Positions 16,953-25,972 of a stretch of 64,000 nucleotides of DNA are shown here, one piece after another (within the stretch, counting starts at the first letter, position 1; every line of letters begins with the position of its first letter). Source of the stretch: JAURFX01 sp038125265 (GTDB taxonomy: Bacteria; Pseudomonadota; Gammaproteobacteria; Steroidobacterales; Rariloculaceae); NCBI GenBank assembly GCA_038125265.1, contig JAYPDM010000005.1, forward strand, positions 1-64,000. The letters are read 5' to 3'. The position numbers and the translations under genes were made by a program. The notes beneath the pieces are model-generated. The model was given only the letters and a program-made list of their open reading frames with translations, ran no database searches and was not told the origin of the DNA.

Positions 16953-16976
16953 GTATGATGGGTTAAACAATCATAC
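16953..16976. repeat. Inverted repeat between MFS gene and tctC
   Basis: GTATGAT at 16953-16959 and its exact complement ATCATAC at 16970-16976 are separated by 10 bases in the divergent gap. A perfect 7-base dyad centred between two divergent start codons is a reasonable operator for a dimeric regulator. No regulator gene is adjacent, so the binding protein is unknown. Confidence 0.35.
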
Positions 16977-16991
16977 ATCAAAGAAATCCCA

Positions 16992-17930
16992 ATGAAATTC
17001 TTAATTCAATTGATCATAATTGCATTTTTTACAAACCCTGTATGGTCGCAAAAAATTGAATACCCTCATGACGTAATTACCATTGTGACTCATTCCAGTC
17101 CTGGAGGGGGTAGCGATGTTTTTCTGCGCGAATTAATTACTAAATTAGATGACATCATGGATGCAAGCTTTGTCATTGAAAACGTTAGAGGCGGAAGCGG
17201 TATTAGAGCTGTCGCAAGGGTTGCGAATGGCGATCCAGATGGCAGTATATTTTATGCAACAACGCCTACCTATATTCTTACCTCGCTATTAACGAACTCT
17301 TCAACCAACTACTCGAATTTGGATCCGATGGTAAATATTTTTTATGATCAGGAGATCATCTATACCAGTATTAACAACCCGGTAAATGAACTCAAAGATA
17401 TTTTAGAAGATACAAATCGACGCTACAGCTGGGGCGCAGCAAATCCTGCCTCGCTTGAAAGAATAGCCCTTGAGCAATTGAAAAGCATCTCAGGGAGTAA
17501 TGCCGCCATCATAACGCACGATGGGGGTGGAGAGCTTCTGCTAAATATCCTAAATGGCACACTGGATATTGGGATTGGTGAGTACCAAGAACTTGAGCCA
17601 CAATTGCATGCAAACCAAATTAAGCCATTAGCCATACTCAGTAGTACCAGGGATTTAAATCTACCAAATGTACCGACTCTTAATGAGCTTGGTTATAACG
17701 TAGAGCTTCAAAAGTTTAGAGGTCTGGCTGCACCCCTTAACACCCCTCCATCTATTTATGCTATCTGGGACCAAGCCATACAACAACTTCTAGCCAATGA
17801 GGAATTTGTCTCTGAATTTGAAGAACAATTACTGGTTCCTGCATACATGAATTCAGTAGATGCCAATACCATGGTTGATGAATTTATTTCTAATACACAG
17901 CAAACATTCTCTCAACTAGGAATGTTTTGA
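16992..17930 (+). CDS. Tripartite tricarboxylate transporter binding protein (TctC/BugT family)
   Basis: Periplasmic receptor of a TTT system, 312 residues, with signal peptide MKFLIQLIIIAFFTNPVWSQ (cleavage near 19). The mature start has the Bug-family pattern IVTHSSPGGGSDVFLREL near residues 32-49, where the substrate carboxylate is held. NVRGGSGIRAV near 63 and the late LPNVPTLNELGYN near 223 complete the signature. It heads an operon tctC-tctB-tctA-mmgE/prpD with overlaps at every junction. Bug proteins bind citrate, other di- and tricarboxylates or aromatic acids; the linked PrpD-type enzyme suggests a tricarboxylate or a derivative. Confidence 0.9.
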   Translation: MKFLIQLIIIAFFTNPVWSQKIEYPHDVITIVTHSSPGGGSDVFLRELITKLDDIMDASFVIENVRGGSGIRAVARVANGDPDGSIFYATTPTYILTSLLTNSSTNYSNLDPMVNIFYDQEIIYTSINNPVNELKDILEDTNRRYSWGAANPASLERIALEQLKSISGSNAAIITHDGGGELLLNILNGTLDIGIGEYQELEPQLHANQIKPLAILSSTRDLNLPNVPTLNELGYNVELQKFRGLAAPLNTPPSIYAIWDQAIQQLLANEEFVSEFEEQLLVPAYMNSVDANTMVDEFISNTQQTFSQLGMF

Positions 17931-18382
17931 TGAGAGAGATCCTTGGTGGGATAGTATTTTTAACGATTGCCAGCCTATTCTTTTTTGGGTCGAATTTAAT
18001 CCCAGACAGTTTTTTGAGTGATGAGGTGGGTGCAACCGGATTGCCAAAAATTTATTCACTATTACTAATGTTTTGCTCCTTGGTTTTAATAATTAAAGGA
18101 GGATTTGTCATACTTAAAGAGCCTAATTTTCACCTTCCTGAGCTCTCTCAAAACCTCGTCAACCCTGTTTGTATTTTATTGGCAGGTGGATTTTTTATTC
18201 TTATGGTCGAGCGTTTAGGATACGTCATCTCTTCTTTCATTCTGCTGACAATCTTATTAAAACTACTTGCACAAATGAAACTTAGCAAGGCAGTCCTTTA
18301 TTCGGCCATAGGGAGTGCCGTCTATAGCCTTATATTTATTTTAATCTTTGGAACAAATTTGCCCCTCTTATGGAATTCATAA
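17927..18382 (+). CDS. Tripartite tricarboxylate transporter small permease (TctB family)
   Basis: A 151-residue inner-membrane protein with four hydrophobic segments, typical of TctB. Features include FFFGSNLIPDSFLSDEVGATGLPKIYSL near residues 18-45, the usual first loop with a Gly/Pro turn, and a closing GTNLPLLW. It overlaps tctC by 4 bases (ATGA) and tctA by 13 bases. With TctA it forms the membrane unit of the importer. Confidence 0.88.
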   Translation: MMREILGGIVFLTIASLFFFGSNLIPDSFLSDEVGATGLPKIYSLLLMFCSLVLIIKGGFVILKEPNFHLPELSQNLVNPVCILLAGGFFILMVERLGYVISSFILLTILLKLLAQMKLSKAVLYSAIGSAVYSLIFILIFGTNLPLLWNS

Positions 18383-19845
18383 ACTTTTTGTTTGAATTAG
18401 GCTTTATAGAAATCATGATCATTCTAGGTTCAGCCATAATTGGTGTTTCATGGGGCATTATGGGTGGTGCAACACCCGGCATCTCACCCTCAATCAGTAT
18501 GGCGCTCATGCTTCCCATTACATATGGAATGGATCCTGCGGTTTCTGTCATACTTTTAGCATCAACCTATCTCGGTGCTGAATACGGTGGATCAATACCC
18601 GCTATCCTGATAAATACCCCGGGAACTAATGCTGCTGCTGCAACAGTTATTGATGGCTATAAAATGAACGAACTTGGATTTGGGTCAAAGGCCCTTGGAA
18701 TCTCACTATACTCTGCAATCGTAGGCGGCATAGTTGGTGTGTTTGTTCTGATTTTTTTTACTGAACCACTCTCGAGGCTAGCTTTAAACTTTACTCCAAT
18801 GTCTTATTTCGGATTAGGTATACTTGGTGTAAGCGTTATTGTCTCATTATCGTCAGGTTCTATTTTTAAGGGGATCTGCTCCGGTCTCATGGGTTTATTA
18901 CTAGCCACCATAGGATCTGATCCGGTAACAGGCGTCCAAAGATTTACATTTAACAGCCCTGACTTATTAGAAGGAATAAAGCCAATAATCGTGATGGTTG
19001 GTTTGTTTGCCATGTCAGAGATACTCATTCAATCAATGCAAAATACCCAAATAAAACCGATCTCTTTCTCCAAAGTTGTGCTGCCAAATTTCAAAGAAAA
19101 AATTCAATTAGCAAAATCACAATTGATTGGGAGTATTGTGGGTATTGTCGAGGGAATCATCCCAGGCGCTGGAGGAAGTATTGCATCTTTTTTATCCTAC
19201 AATGAAGCAAAAAGGTGGTCTTCATCCCCAGAAAAATTTGGTCTTGGGTCACCTGAGGGCATTGCTGCACCTGAGACATCAAACAATACGGTAGCGTCTA
19301 CAGCGATCATTCCAGTATTAAGCTTTGGCATTCCTGGATCAAACTCTGCCGCAATCCTTTTAGGTGGTTTATTGATTCATGGAATCAGTCCGGGACCTCT
19401 TCTCTTTGCTGAAAACTCTAGCATAGTTTTCAATTTATATACCGGCATGCTTGCTGCGGTGTTTATGCTTTATTTCATTGGAAAACTTATACTACCGTTA
19501 TGCTTATGGTTTGTAAGTAAACCTAGAAACATACTTATCGTTTTTATATATCTCACTGTTTTTACTGGGATTTATACAATTAATAATAGTTTAATTGATC
19601 TTTGGCTTGTCCTATTTATCGGAATTTTTGGTGTCATGATGCGTTTACTTAAATTTCCTGTTTTACCCTTAATCTTAGGTTTGGTATTAGGCTATATGAT
19701 TGAATCCAATTACAGAAGATCTATAGTTTTATCTGGAGGCGATATATCCATCTTCTTTGATGACACGATATGTTTGATATTTTTGCTCCTTGCTGCCATT
19801 TTTATTTTAATTTCTACTTATCATGAGCTCAGAAGAAGTCGTTAG
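18370..19845 (+). CDS. Tripartite tricarboxylate transporter large permease (TctA family)
   Basis: The 491-residue channel subunit with about eleven hydrophobic segments. Family marks are GVSWGIMGGATPGISPSISMAL near residues 25-46, AEYGGSIPAILINTPGTNAA near 70-89, the second GIVEGIIPGAGGSIASFLSY near 258-277, and TSNNTVASTAIIPVLSFGIPGS near 305-326. These duplicated Gly/Pro loops are normal for TctA. It starts within tctB and its last 23 bases overlap the start of the MmgE/PrpD gene. Length and motifs are complete. Confidence 0.93.
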   Translation: MEFINFLFELGFIEIMIILGSAIIGVSWGIMGGATPGISPSISMALMLPITYGMDPAVSVILLASTYLGAEYGGSIPAILINTPGTNAAAATVIDGYKMNELGFGSKALGISLYSAIVGGIVGVFVLIFFTEPLSRLALNFTPMSYFGLGILGVSVIVSLSSGSIFKGICSGLMGLLLATIGSDPVTGVQRFTFNSPDLLEGIKPIIVMVGLFAMSEILIQSMQNTQIKPISFSKVVLPNFKEKIQLAKSQLIGSIVGIVEGIIPGAGGSIASFLSYNEAKRWSSSPEKFGLGSPEGIAAPETSNNTVASTAIIPVLSFGIPGSNSAAILLGGLLIHGISPGPLLFAENSSIVFNLYTGMLAAVFMLYFIGKLILPLCLWFVSKPRNILIVFIYLTVFTGIYTINNSLIDLWLVLFIGIFGVMMRLLKFPVLPLILGLVLGYMIESNYRRSIVLSGGDISIFFDDTICLIFLLLAAIFILISTYHELRRSR

Positions 19846-21196
19846 CGTCAAGTTAGCTGAACTTATTTCGGTGATTGAGTCTGAAAAGATACCTAGCGCT
19901 ATGGTTTGTGTAACTAAAAATATAACCTTAGATACTATTGGGTGCGCATTAGCTGCAGCTAAAAGTAGCTATGCAGAGAGCTTGCTTAGTGCCAATCATC
20001 AGGGAGGATCCGGAAATATTCCGATTTGGGGATTTCAAGATGGTACCGATATGTATTCTGCCGCTCTAATCAATGGCACAAGCGCCCATGGAGAAGATTT
20101 TGATTCAAGTTTTGAGGGTTGTCCTGTGCATTCAGGCGTTGTCATCACACCTGCGATTCTCTCATTAGGCCACATGATTAATGCGACTGGTGAGGATGCT
20201 ATTAGGGCTTTAACTATTGGCCATGAAGTCATGTGTAGGCTCGGACAGTTAACGGGTACTACGGTTCATCGAAGGGGATTCCACCCGACCTCCGTTCTAG
20301 GCACATTAGCGTCAACAATGGCATGCAGTGCATTGTTGCGTCTTGAGCCTAAAGAGATGGTAAGTGCCTTAGGGATAGCTGCAAGCATGTGTTCAGGAAT
20401 TATTGAATACCTTAGTGATGGTTCATCAACAAAAAGACTGCATGCGGGATGGGCTGCCCAATCAGGAATCAGAGCAAGCTTGCTGGCACAGGCTGGATTC
20501 ACTGGACCAGAAAAATCAATCGATGGCGATCATGGAGTTTTCTTTGCGTTTTCAAGCGGCGCGAACCAAAATTATGAAATACTGACGGAAGATTTTGGTC
20601 ATAAGTGGGTTTCGATTAATACGGCAATTAAGGCCTACCCCAGCGGGACAATGACCCATCCTTTTATCGATTGTTGCTTGCAAGCTTCAAAAGAAATTAA
20701 TTTAAATGAAGTTGATGAAATTATCTGTGATGTAGGAGAGGGAACGGTACATCGACTTTGGGAGCCACTTAAATTAAAGCAAAATCCACCCAATGAATAT
20801 GCCGCAAAATTTAGTACTCCTTTTTGCATGGCGCTTGCACTTCATCATAACAAGTTGAATCTAAATTCTTTTTCAGAGCTTTATTTGTCTGACAGAGAAA
20901 TTCTCAATACCGCTAATAAAATAAAATATAAAATCAATCCTGATGATCCCTACCCCAAAGAATATATCGCTAAAATTCATGTTCGATTAAGCTCGGGTCA
21001 AATTAAAGAATACAACAAACATTGCCTAAAGGGAGGTAGGCATGAACCCCTTTCTAAGCCAGAAATTATTGCAAAATTTCAAGACAACTTGTCTTTCTCC
21101 TCGCTGAACTTGTCTAATGCAAATAAACTTATTGATCAAATTTATAGTCTTGAAGAAATTAGAGATATCAAACAGCTAAACTTAAGCTTGAGCTAG
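19823..21196 (+). CDS. MmgE/PrpD family protein
   Basis: A 457-residue cytoplasmic enzyme of the family that holds 2-methylcitrate dehydratase and cis-aconitate decarboxylase. Family blocks: TLDTIGCALAA near residue 33, NGTSAHGEDFDSSFEGCPVH near 84-103, RRGFHPTSVLGTLAST near 150-165, DGSSTKRLHAGWAAQSGIRA near 199-218 and GFTGPEKSIDGDHG near 226. Dehydratase, decarboxylase or isomerase chemistry on a tricarboxylate is expected from the family; the reaction here is not known. Its start lies 23 bases inside tctA, which ties it to the transporter and suggests that it acts on the imported compound. The end overlaps the convergent molybdenum hydroxylase gene by 15 bases. Confidence 0.85.
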   Translation: MSSEEVVSVKLAELISVIESEKIPSAMVCVTKNITLDTIGCALAAAKSSYAESLLSANHQGGSGNIPIWGFQDGTDMYSAALINGTSAHGEDFDSSFEGCPVHSGVVITPAILSLGHMINATGEDAIRALTIGHEVMCRLGQLTGTTVHRRGFHPTSVLGTLASTMACSALLRLEPKEMVSALGIAASMCSGIIEYLSDGSSTKRLHAGWAAQSGIRASLLAQAGFTGPEKSIDGDHGVFFAFSSGANQNYEILTEDFGHKWVSINTAIKAYPSGTMTHPFIDCCLQASKEINLNEVDEIICDVGEGTVHRLWEPLKLKQNPPNEYAAKFSTPFCMALALHHNKLNLNSFSELYLSDREILNTANKIKYKINPDDPYPKEYIAKIHVRLSSGQIKEYNKHCLKGGRHEPLSKPEIIAKFQDNLSFSSLNLSNANKLIDQIYSLEEIRDIKQLNLSLS

Positions 21197-23467
21197 TGCT
21201 TCAAGCACCCTCTCAGGTGTAAAGGGTGCCCTTCTCAAACGGATCCCGATAGCGTCGAACACAGCATTTGCAATGGCTGGGGTCACAGCCCTTATAGATG
21301 GTTCACCTGCGCCATAAGGGGGCAGATCAACATTGTTTAACAGAATAATTTCTATCTCCTCTGGGCATAAGTCAATATTGACAGTCCTGTAGCTCAACCA
21401 ATCATTACTTGTCACATGCTGGGAGCTAAATGAAACCTCCTCTAATAACGATCTGCTGATGCCATGCAAAATATTGCCCTCAATGGTTCTTCTTAACCAT
21501 AATGGATTAATAATCAGGCCTTGGTCAGAGGCAATCACAAACTTCCTAGGATAGATCCTGCCTGAAGTAAGATTGATATCAACCTCACAAATGACGGCTA
21601 CAACGGTGTTATTTCTTCTGGTGTATGCAACACCCCGACCTGATACTAAATTTGAATTTTGCTGGATTTGACTTGCAGCAACTCTTGGTTGCCATGCATA
21701 CCTCTCTGATGCAGAAATAAGCACACCTCTATCTCTCTCTTCATTTAAATATCTTAATCGAAATGCGATTGGATCTTGACTGACAGCGAAAGCCATTTCA
21801 TCAATAAAGCATTCACTAGCAAAATGAATTTGAGGGCCAAGAGGATCTCTAAGATGAGACGTTCTTAAGGGTGAAGCACGATCAAGAAGAGGTAATATTG
21901 TCTCCCAATACCTAACTTCATTAGGAAAGTTATAACGGTCTGAGGGATTTAAAAATCTCGGTGTATGATCGATTGCTAAACCAGTTTGCATTCCAGCATA
22001 ACTATGTTGCGGATTACTTTCATTGCTTTCAATGTCTCCTGCAGAAAAACCCTTAGATAAAAATTTAAATGCAATGACCTCACCATTTAAATTAAATCCA
22101 GCTGTCGCTTGATGCACCGAAGCTGGAGCCTTGGGATCCCACTGCGTACCATCGTGCCTCATACCCTGAAGTCTTATAGGTCGACCACTTAGTTTTGAAA
22201 TTAAGGCAGCATCAAGGGCGCAATCGCCTGAATCATTCCTACCATAGCTCCCAGGACCTGCAACCCAAATCGCTCGCACTTGATCTTCATCATATCCCAA
22301 TAATCTTGCGACACCCTGAGCCGCATAATGGGGTTTTTGTGTTGCCGTATATAGAATAATATTGTCATCTCTGACATCGCATACTGCACAAGCGGGCCCC
22401 ATACTGGCATGGGACTGATAAGGGAATTCATAGCTTGCTGTAATTACATTCGTCGCGTATTGAATTGCATTATTAAATTCAGATTCATCTGGCTCAACAT
22501 CGGGCTCCCTCGCACCACCTGATGACCTGCGAGCTACACTCGCATTTTGTATATATTCATATAATTCATCTTGCTCGGGAAAAAGGTCCTGAGGCTCTGT
22601 CCAATTTACTTGAAGTGTATTTAGTGCTTTAATCGCATGCCATTCCTTTGGGGCAATTACAGCGAGAAAGTTACCCTGTCTAATTAATTCGGTATTAGGT
22701 ATATCAGAAATACTATCAATATCTATTTCAATAATTTCGGCTCCAGCATGGGGCGGTCTAACTATTCGTGCATGCCACATACCTGGAATCTTAACTTCGG
22801 TTATAAATTTAAAATTCCCATAAACAATATTTGTTATTTCAGGTCTCTGAAAGGAACTTCCAACAACAGAGTATTGGTCGCTTGTTTTCGGGAGAGCAAG
22901 ACTAGAGACATCTAATCCGTTCCCATATACACCATTCCAATTAAGTTTAATATCAAAATATCCATCCGATAGCAGCTCTCCATAGGACAACGACTGATTC
23001 ACATCCAGTGTACTCACCGCCATTCCGTCCCTTAATAAAATTTGTTGCGGAAGCAAGCCAAACCTTCTTGCTGCATGATTAATAATAAATCTTCTTGCCT
23101 CAGCTGCGGCTTGCACAATAGGTTTAGATCCAAGTTCAATACCAGTGCTCCCACTGCCACCACCCTGATTCACAGTAAGCAACGTATCGCCCATAATGAC
23201 ATTAATATTTTCCATAGAAGCATCAAGCTCATCGGCTACCATTTGTGCGATAGCGATGTTGACTCCTTGACCCATATCCATCTTACCGAAAAAGATTTCA
23301 ACTTGATTTTGACTATCTATACGGATAAAACTATCAAGCTGTGCGGGAGACGGGCCCCTGTAAGAATGGCTTTCCTGAGCTTTAATAGCATCAGGTAATG
23401 AAAACCATACCGTAAGCGCACCGGATGTCTTTAGAAGTTCCCTTCTATTTAAATTCATTTGCATCAT
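21182..23467 (-). CDS. Molybdenum hydroxylase large subunit (IorB/NicB-like), Tat-exported
   Basis: A 761-residue molybdopterin-binding subunit of the xanthine oxidase family. It begins with a twin-arginine signal (NRRELLKTSGALTVWFSL, residues 7-24), as in isoquinoline and nicotinate-type dehydrogenases, so it works in the periplasm or on its membrane face. Visible are GKMDMGQGVN near 61, GGGSGSTG near 105, TATQKPHYAAQG near 373, GPGSYGRNDSGD near 398 (the NicB-like form of the GGGFG motif) and the catalytic-Glu block PYGAGEPSIRA near 724. Such enzymes hydroxylate N-heteroaromatic rings or aldehydes with water. Its ATG overlaps the stop of the 2Fe-2S subunit gene (ATGA). No cytochrome domain, as found at the end of NicB, is present. 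Confidence 0.87.
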   Translation of the reverse strand: MMQMNLNRRELLKTSGALTVWFSLPDAIKAQESHSYRGPSPAQLDSFIRIDSQNQVEIFFGKMDMGQGVNIAIAQMVADELDASMENINVIMGDTLLTVNQGGGSGSTGIELGSKPIVQAAAEARRFIINHAARRFGLLPQQILLRDGMAVSTLDVNQSLSYGELLSDGYFDIKLNWNGVYGNGLDVSSLALPKTSDQYSVVGSSFQRPEITNIVYGNFKFITEVKIPGMWHARIVRPPHAGAEIIEIDIDSISDIPNTELIRQGNFLAVIAPKEWHAIKALNTLQVNWTEPQDLFPEQDELYEYIQNASVARRSSGGAREPDVEPDESEFNNAIQYATNVITASYEFPYQSHASMGPACAVCDVRDDNIILYTATQKPHYAAQGVARLLGYDEDQVRAIWVAGPGSYGRNDSGDCALDAALISKLSGRPIRLQGMRHDGTQWDPKAPASVHQATAGFNLNGEVIAFKFLSKGFSAGDIESNESNPQHSYAGMQTGLAIDHTPRFLNPSDRYNFPNEVRYWETILPLLDRASPLRTSHLRDPLGPQIHFASECFIDEMAFAVSQDPIAFRLRYLNEERDRGVLISASERYAWQPRVAASQIQQNSNLVSGRGVAYTRRNNTVVAVICEVDINLTSGRIYPRKFVIASDQGLIINPLWLRRTIEGNILHGISRSLLEEVSFSSQHVTSNDWLSYRTVNIDLCPEEIEIILLNNVDLPPYGAGEPSIRAVTPAIANAVFDAIGIRLRRAPFTPERVLEALAQA

Positions 23468-23922
23468 GTCATTTCAGATGCTCGAATGATTGCTTTGATG
23501 ATTGCAGAGTGAGATCCACATCTACACTTTAGGTTTGCAAATCGTCTTCTTATCTGATCCTCACTTGGGTTGTTGTTTTGCGCTAAAAATGAAACTGCCT
23601 CTATGATCCAACCGTTCATGCAATAACCACAAAACATCGCTTGTTCCTCAATAAACGCTTGCTGAATTGGATGTGGGTTATTTGGAGTGCCAATACCCTT
23701 AATAGTTGTAATTTGATCCGTAATAGCCGAGATAGGAATGGAGCACGACCTCACGGGCATTTGTCCAAGCAAAACTGAACATGCTCCGCACTGTGCAAGG
23801 CCACAACCAAATTTAGGATTTTCCAGACCTAGCTCATCTCTTAAGACATAAAGAAGCGGTGTATCATCATCACATTCTACAGTTCGTAAATCCCCATCAA
23901 TATTTAAAGTATAGGTACCCAT
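23464..23922 (-). CDS. Molybdenum hydroxylase 2Fe-2S subunit (IorA/NicA-like)
   Basis: Electron-transfer partner of the adjacent Mo subunit, 152 residues. It has a plant-ferredoxin-type [2Fe-2S] site (FGCGLAQCGACSVLLG, residues 38-53, last Cys in VRSC near 59) and a second cluster domain (MFCGYCMNGWI near 95-105, LKCRCGSHSA near 131-140). There is no export signal of its own; in this family it rides out with the Tat-tagged large subunit. It is the first gene of a two-gene operon. It is the only such subunit in the window, although a second Mo subunit occurs at 49941-52346. Confidence 0.93.
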   Translation of the reverse strand: MGTYTLNIDGDLRTVECDDDTPLLYVLRDELGLENPKFGCGLAQCGACSVLLGQMPVRSCSIPISAITDQITTIKGIGTPNNPHPIQQAFIEEQAMFCGYCMNGWIIEAVSFLAQNNNPSEDQIRRRFANLKCRCGSHSAIIKAIIRASEMT

Positions 23923-23998
23923 TTTATTTCCTAGTATCTCTGATGTGGCGAATTATGGACATTTATGATTAACTTAAGTAAATACAAAAAATACATAT

Positions 23999-25246
23999 AT
24001 GAATAAAAATTTACTCGTTTTCATACTAATTATATTTATCTTATTTTGCTACCTTTTCTTTGCAATGCCTAAGGGTTCTGAGGTCACCCTTGCAGCTGTA
24101 GGCGGACAAATTGGTGGACAAGATCACACCGGTCCCTATGAGGTTGATCCTAATTGGCCACTCCCGTTATCTGATTTTGATAATCATGCGGGCTGGACTT
24201 GGGGCGCTATGCAGGGAATTTTTGCAGAATCGGAGAATCGAGTTTTCCTTATCATGCGTGGAGAACTACCAGAGCTTGAAAGACCAAGAGAAGTCCCTTA
24301 TCCAGAAGTTGGACCAAGCTTATCTTATCCCGTAACTGGAACTCCTTTTAGAAATGCCTCTGTTGGGCCAATTACAAGTCCTGGTAATACAGGACCGGAC
24401 GGTTGGTCGGAATGGCAGGGTACGCTTGGCGTGGATGCGCGGTGGGAACATATTATTGTCGTTGTAAATTCAAGGGGAGAAATAATTGAAGACTGGTCAC
24501 AGTGGGATCACTTATTTCGTAGGCCTCATTCAATAACCATCAATCCCTATGATCCAGAAAAACATATCTGGGTCATTGACGATCGGCACCATGTCATTTA
24601 TGAGTTTTCAAATGATGGGTCTGAGCTTTTAAGAACTATGGGTGAGCCTGGTGTTCCCGGTAATGATGCCAATCATTTTAATCGTCCAACTTTTATGACT
24701 TGGGCGCCCGATGGGACCATGTTTGTTGCTGATGGATATGCAAACTCAAGGATAGTTAAATTTTCATCCGATGGCGAATACATTACATCTTGGGGCCAGG
24801 AAGGAATTCCACCTAATGAGACAAGACCAGGATACTTTAATGCTGTTCATGGAGTTGTTCTAGATTATGCATCCGATCGTTTATTTGTGACCGATAGAAG
24901 CAATAGAAGAATCCAGGTATTTAATATGGATGGTAATTTTCTCTATGATTTTTCAACGGGTCCCTATTCTGTTCCTCAATATCTTTACATTTCTGAGGAC
25001 AGGTATCTTTGGGTTGCTGACTATGCTACGAATAAAATTCTTAAGTATTCACTGGACGGTGAATTTCTCTATTCATGGGGGAGTATGGGAGAGTGGCCAG
25101 GAGGTATGTGGAATGTCCATGGTATGAGTGTGGATGAAAATAATAATTTATATATAGCTGAAGTAAATTCAGGAAGAGCTCAAAAATTTATACCCAGGCA
25201 GGATGCTAGGATGGAATTCATTACTGCAAAACCACTGATTGAATGA
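23999..25246 (+). CDS. Membrane-anchored NHL-repeat beta-propeller
   Basis: A 415-residue protein with an N-terminal hydrophobic anchor or signal (LLVFILIIFILFCYLFFAMP, residues 4-23) followed by a six-bladed NHL-type propeller outside the cytoplasm. Repeats are seen as RPHSITINPYDPEKHIWVIDD, RPTFMTWAPDGTMFVADGYANSR, GVVLDYASDRLFVTDRSNRR, QYLYISEDRYLWVADYATNK and HGMSVDENNNLYIAEVNSGR, each followed by an IxKF/IQVF strand. The layout resembles peptidyl-alpha-hydroxyglycine alpha-amidating lyase-like propellers, but an enzymatic role is not proven. It opens a four-gene operon with a MORN lipoprotein (4-base overlap), a tiny lipoprotein and a ZntB-type transporter. It could bind a ligand or protein at the cell surface. 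Confidence 0.75.
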   Translation: MNKNLLVFILIIFILFCYLFFAMPKGSEVTLAAVGGQIGGQDHTGPYEVDPNWPLPLSDFDNHAGWTWGAMQGIFAESENRVFLIMRGELPELERPREVPYPEVGPSLSYPVTGTPFRNASVGPITSPGNTGPDGWSEWQGTLGVDARWEHIIVVVNSRGEIIEDWSQWDHLFRRPHSITINPYDPEKHIWVIDDRHHVIYEFSNDGSELLRTMGEPGVPGNDANHFNRPTFMTWAPDGTMFVADGYANSRIVKFSSDGEYITSWGQEGIPPNETRPGYFNAVHGVVLDYASDRLFVTDRSNRRIQVFNMDGNFLYDFSTGPYSVPQYLYISEDRYLWVADYATNKILKYSLDGEFLYSWGSMGEWPGGMWNVHGMSVDENNNLYIAEVNSGRAQKFIPRQDARMEFITAKPLIE

Positions 25247-25818
25247 TAATTAAAAAGATAATATTTAGCGTACTAAGTTTATTGCTTGTTTTAGGTGGAT
25301 GCAGTAGCTCAACCGTTGGCATACCAATGGTTGATCAGGTTTGGTTGAATAATACTTGTGATGCACTTCCACAATTCAAGCCTGATGCATGCGCCCTTTT
25401 AGATTATTGCGAAACAAGCAGCACGAATGATGGATCCTGTAATTGTCAAATTACTGACTCGTTCAGCAATAATGCAAGTTATGTTGGAACTTTATTAAAC
25501 GGACAATTTCATGGGAACGGTGTCTATACATCTGATCAAGGTAATGTCTACAAGGGGTTATGGGATCAAGGACAAAAGCATTGTGGCGTTGAAACAGAGA
25601 ATCTTAATTATCAGGTATTCAGATACGGCCGAATCATTGAAGAAGGAAGTGGGACAGATCCTACACAAGATCGTATCAATACTACCCTCCTCGTAGTTGG
25701 AGGTGTTGTAGTCATTGGTTTATTAATCAAAGCCGGACAAGACTATTGTGATGAACAATATGAAAAATATGGTTACTATAATAGCTGTAATAACCGATAC
25801 AGAAGCTCTTATTGGTAA
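25243..25818 (+). CDS. MORN-repeat lipoprotein with C-terminal membrane segment
   Basis: A 191-residue lipoprotein: signal MIIKKIIFSVLSLLLVLGGC with lipobox LGGC, Cys at 20. The middle has cysteine-rich spacing (TCDALPQ, ACALLDYC, GSCNCQ) and then MORN-like repeats YVGTLLNGQFHGNGVYTSDQG and YKGLWDQGQKHCGVE (about residues 86-121). A hydrophobic helix LLVVGGVVVIGLLIKAG near 145-161 and a Tyr/Asn-rich tail with further cysteines end the protein. A lipid anchor plus a transmembrane segment in one short protein is uncommon. The start overlaps the propeller gene stop by 4 bases. I do not know its function; a scaffold at the membrane is a guess. Confidence 0.65.
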   Translation: MIIKKIIFSVLSLLLVLGGCSSSTVGIPMVDQVWLNNTCDALPQFKPDACALLDYCETSSTNDGSCNCQITDSFSNNASYVGTLLNGQFHGNGVYTSDQGNVYKGLWDQGQKHCGVETENLNYQVFRYGRIIEEGSGTDPTQDRINTTLLVVGGVVVIGLLIKAGQDYCDEQYEKYGYYNSCNNRYRSSYW

Positions 25819-25822
25819 TAAT

Positions 25823-25972
25823 ATGAAAAAAATCTTTTGTCTTTTTTTTATGCTTTCAGGATGCATTCCCTTTGTGCCTTTTGTTCAAAATAGTCATGAG
25901 ACTCAAACATGTACCGATTTAGATTACGAGTGTACCAAAGCAAGTACATATGAGGAAAAGGATAACGCCTAG
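25823..25972 (+). CDS. Tiny lipoprotein (49 residues)
   Basis: The ATG at 25823 gives MKKIFCLFFMLSGC, an ideal lipoprotein signal with lipobox LSGC (Cys 14), and a mature chain of only 36 residues, IPFVPFVQNSHETQTCTD onward, with two more cysteines and an acidic end. A longer frame upstream to 25748 would place about 25 polar residues before the signal and is out of keeping with export, so I reject it. It starts 4 bases after the MORN gene and its TAG stop shares one base with the GTG start of the ZntB-type gene. Function unknown; its position suggests a small partner of the operon's envelope proteins. Confidence 0.55.
   Translation: MKKIFCLFFMLSGCIPFVPFVQNSHETQTCTDLDYECTKASTYEEKDNA

Noticed and set aside
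2002..16959. Shared 10-base word ATAGTATGAT before the LacI gene (2002-2011) and before tctC (16950-16959)
   Set aside because: Probably two similar -10-like regions; a single shared AT-rich word is weak evidence for a common regulator.
25748..25822. Longer start for the tiny lipoprotein gene
   Set aside because: It would overlap the MORN gene and put 25 polar residues before a perfect lipoprotein signal.
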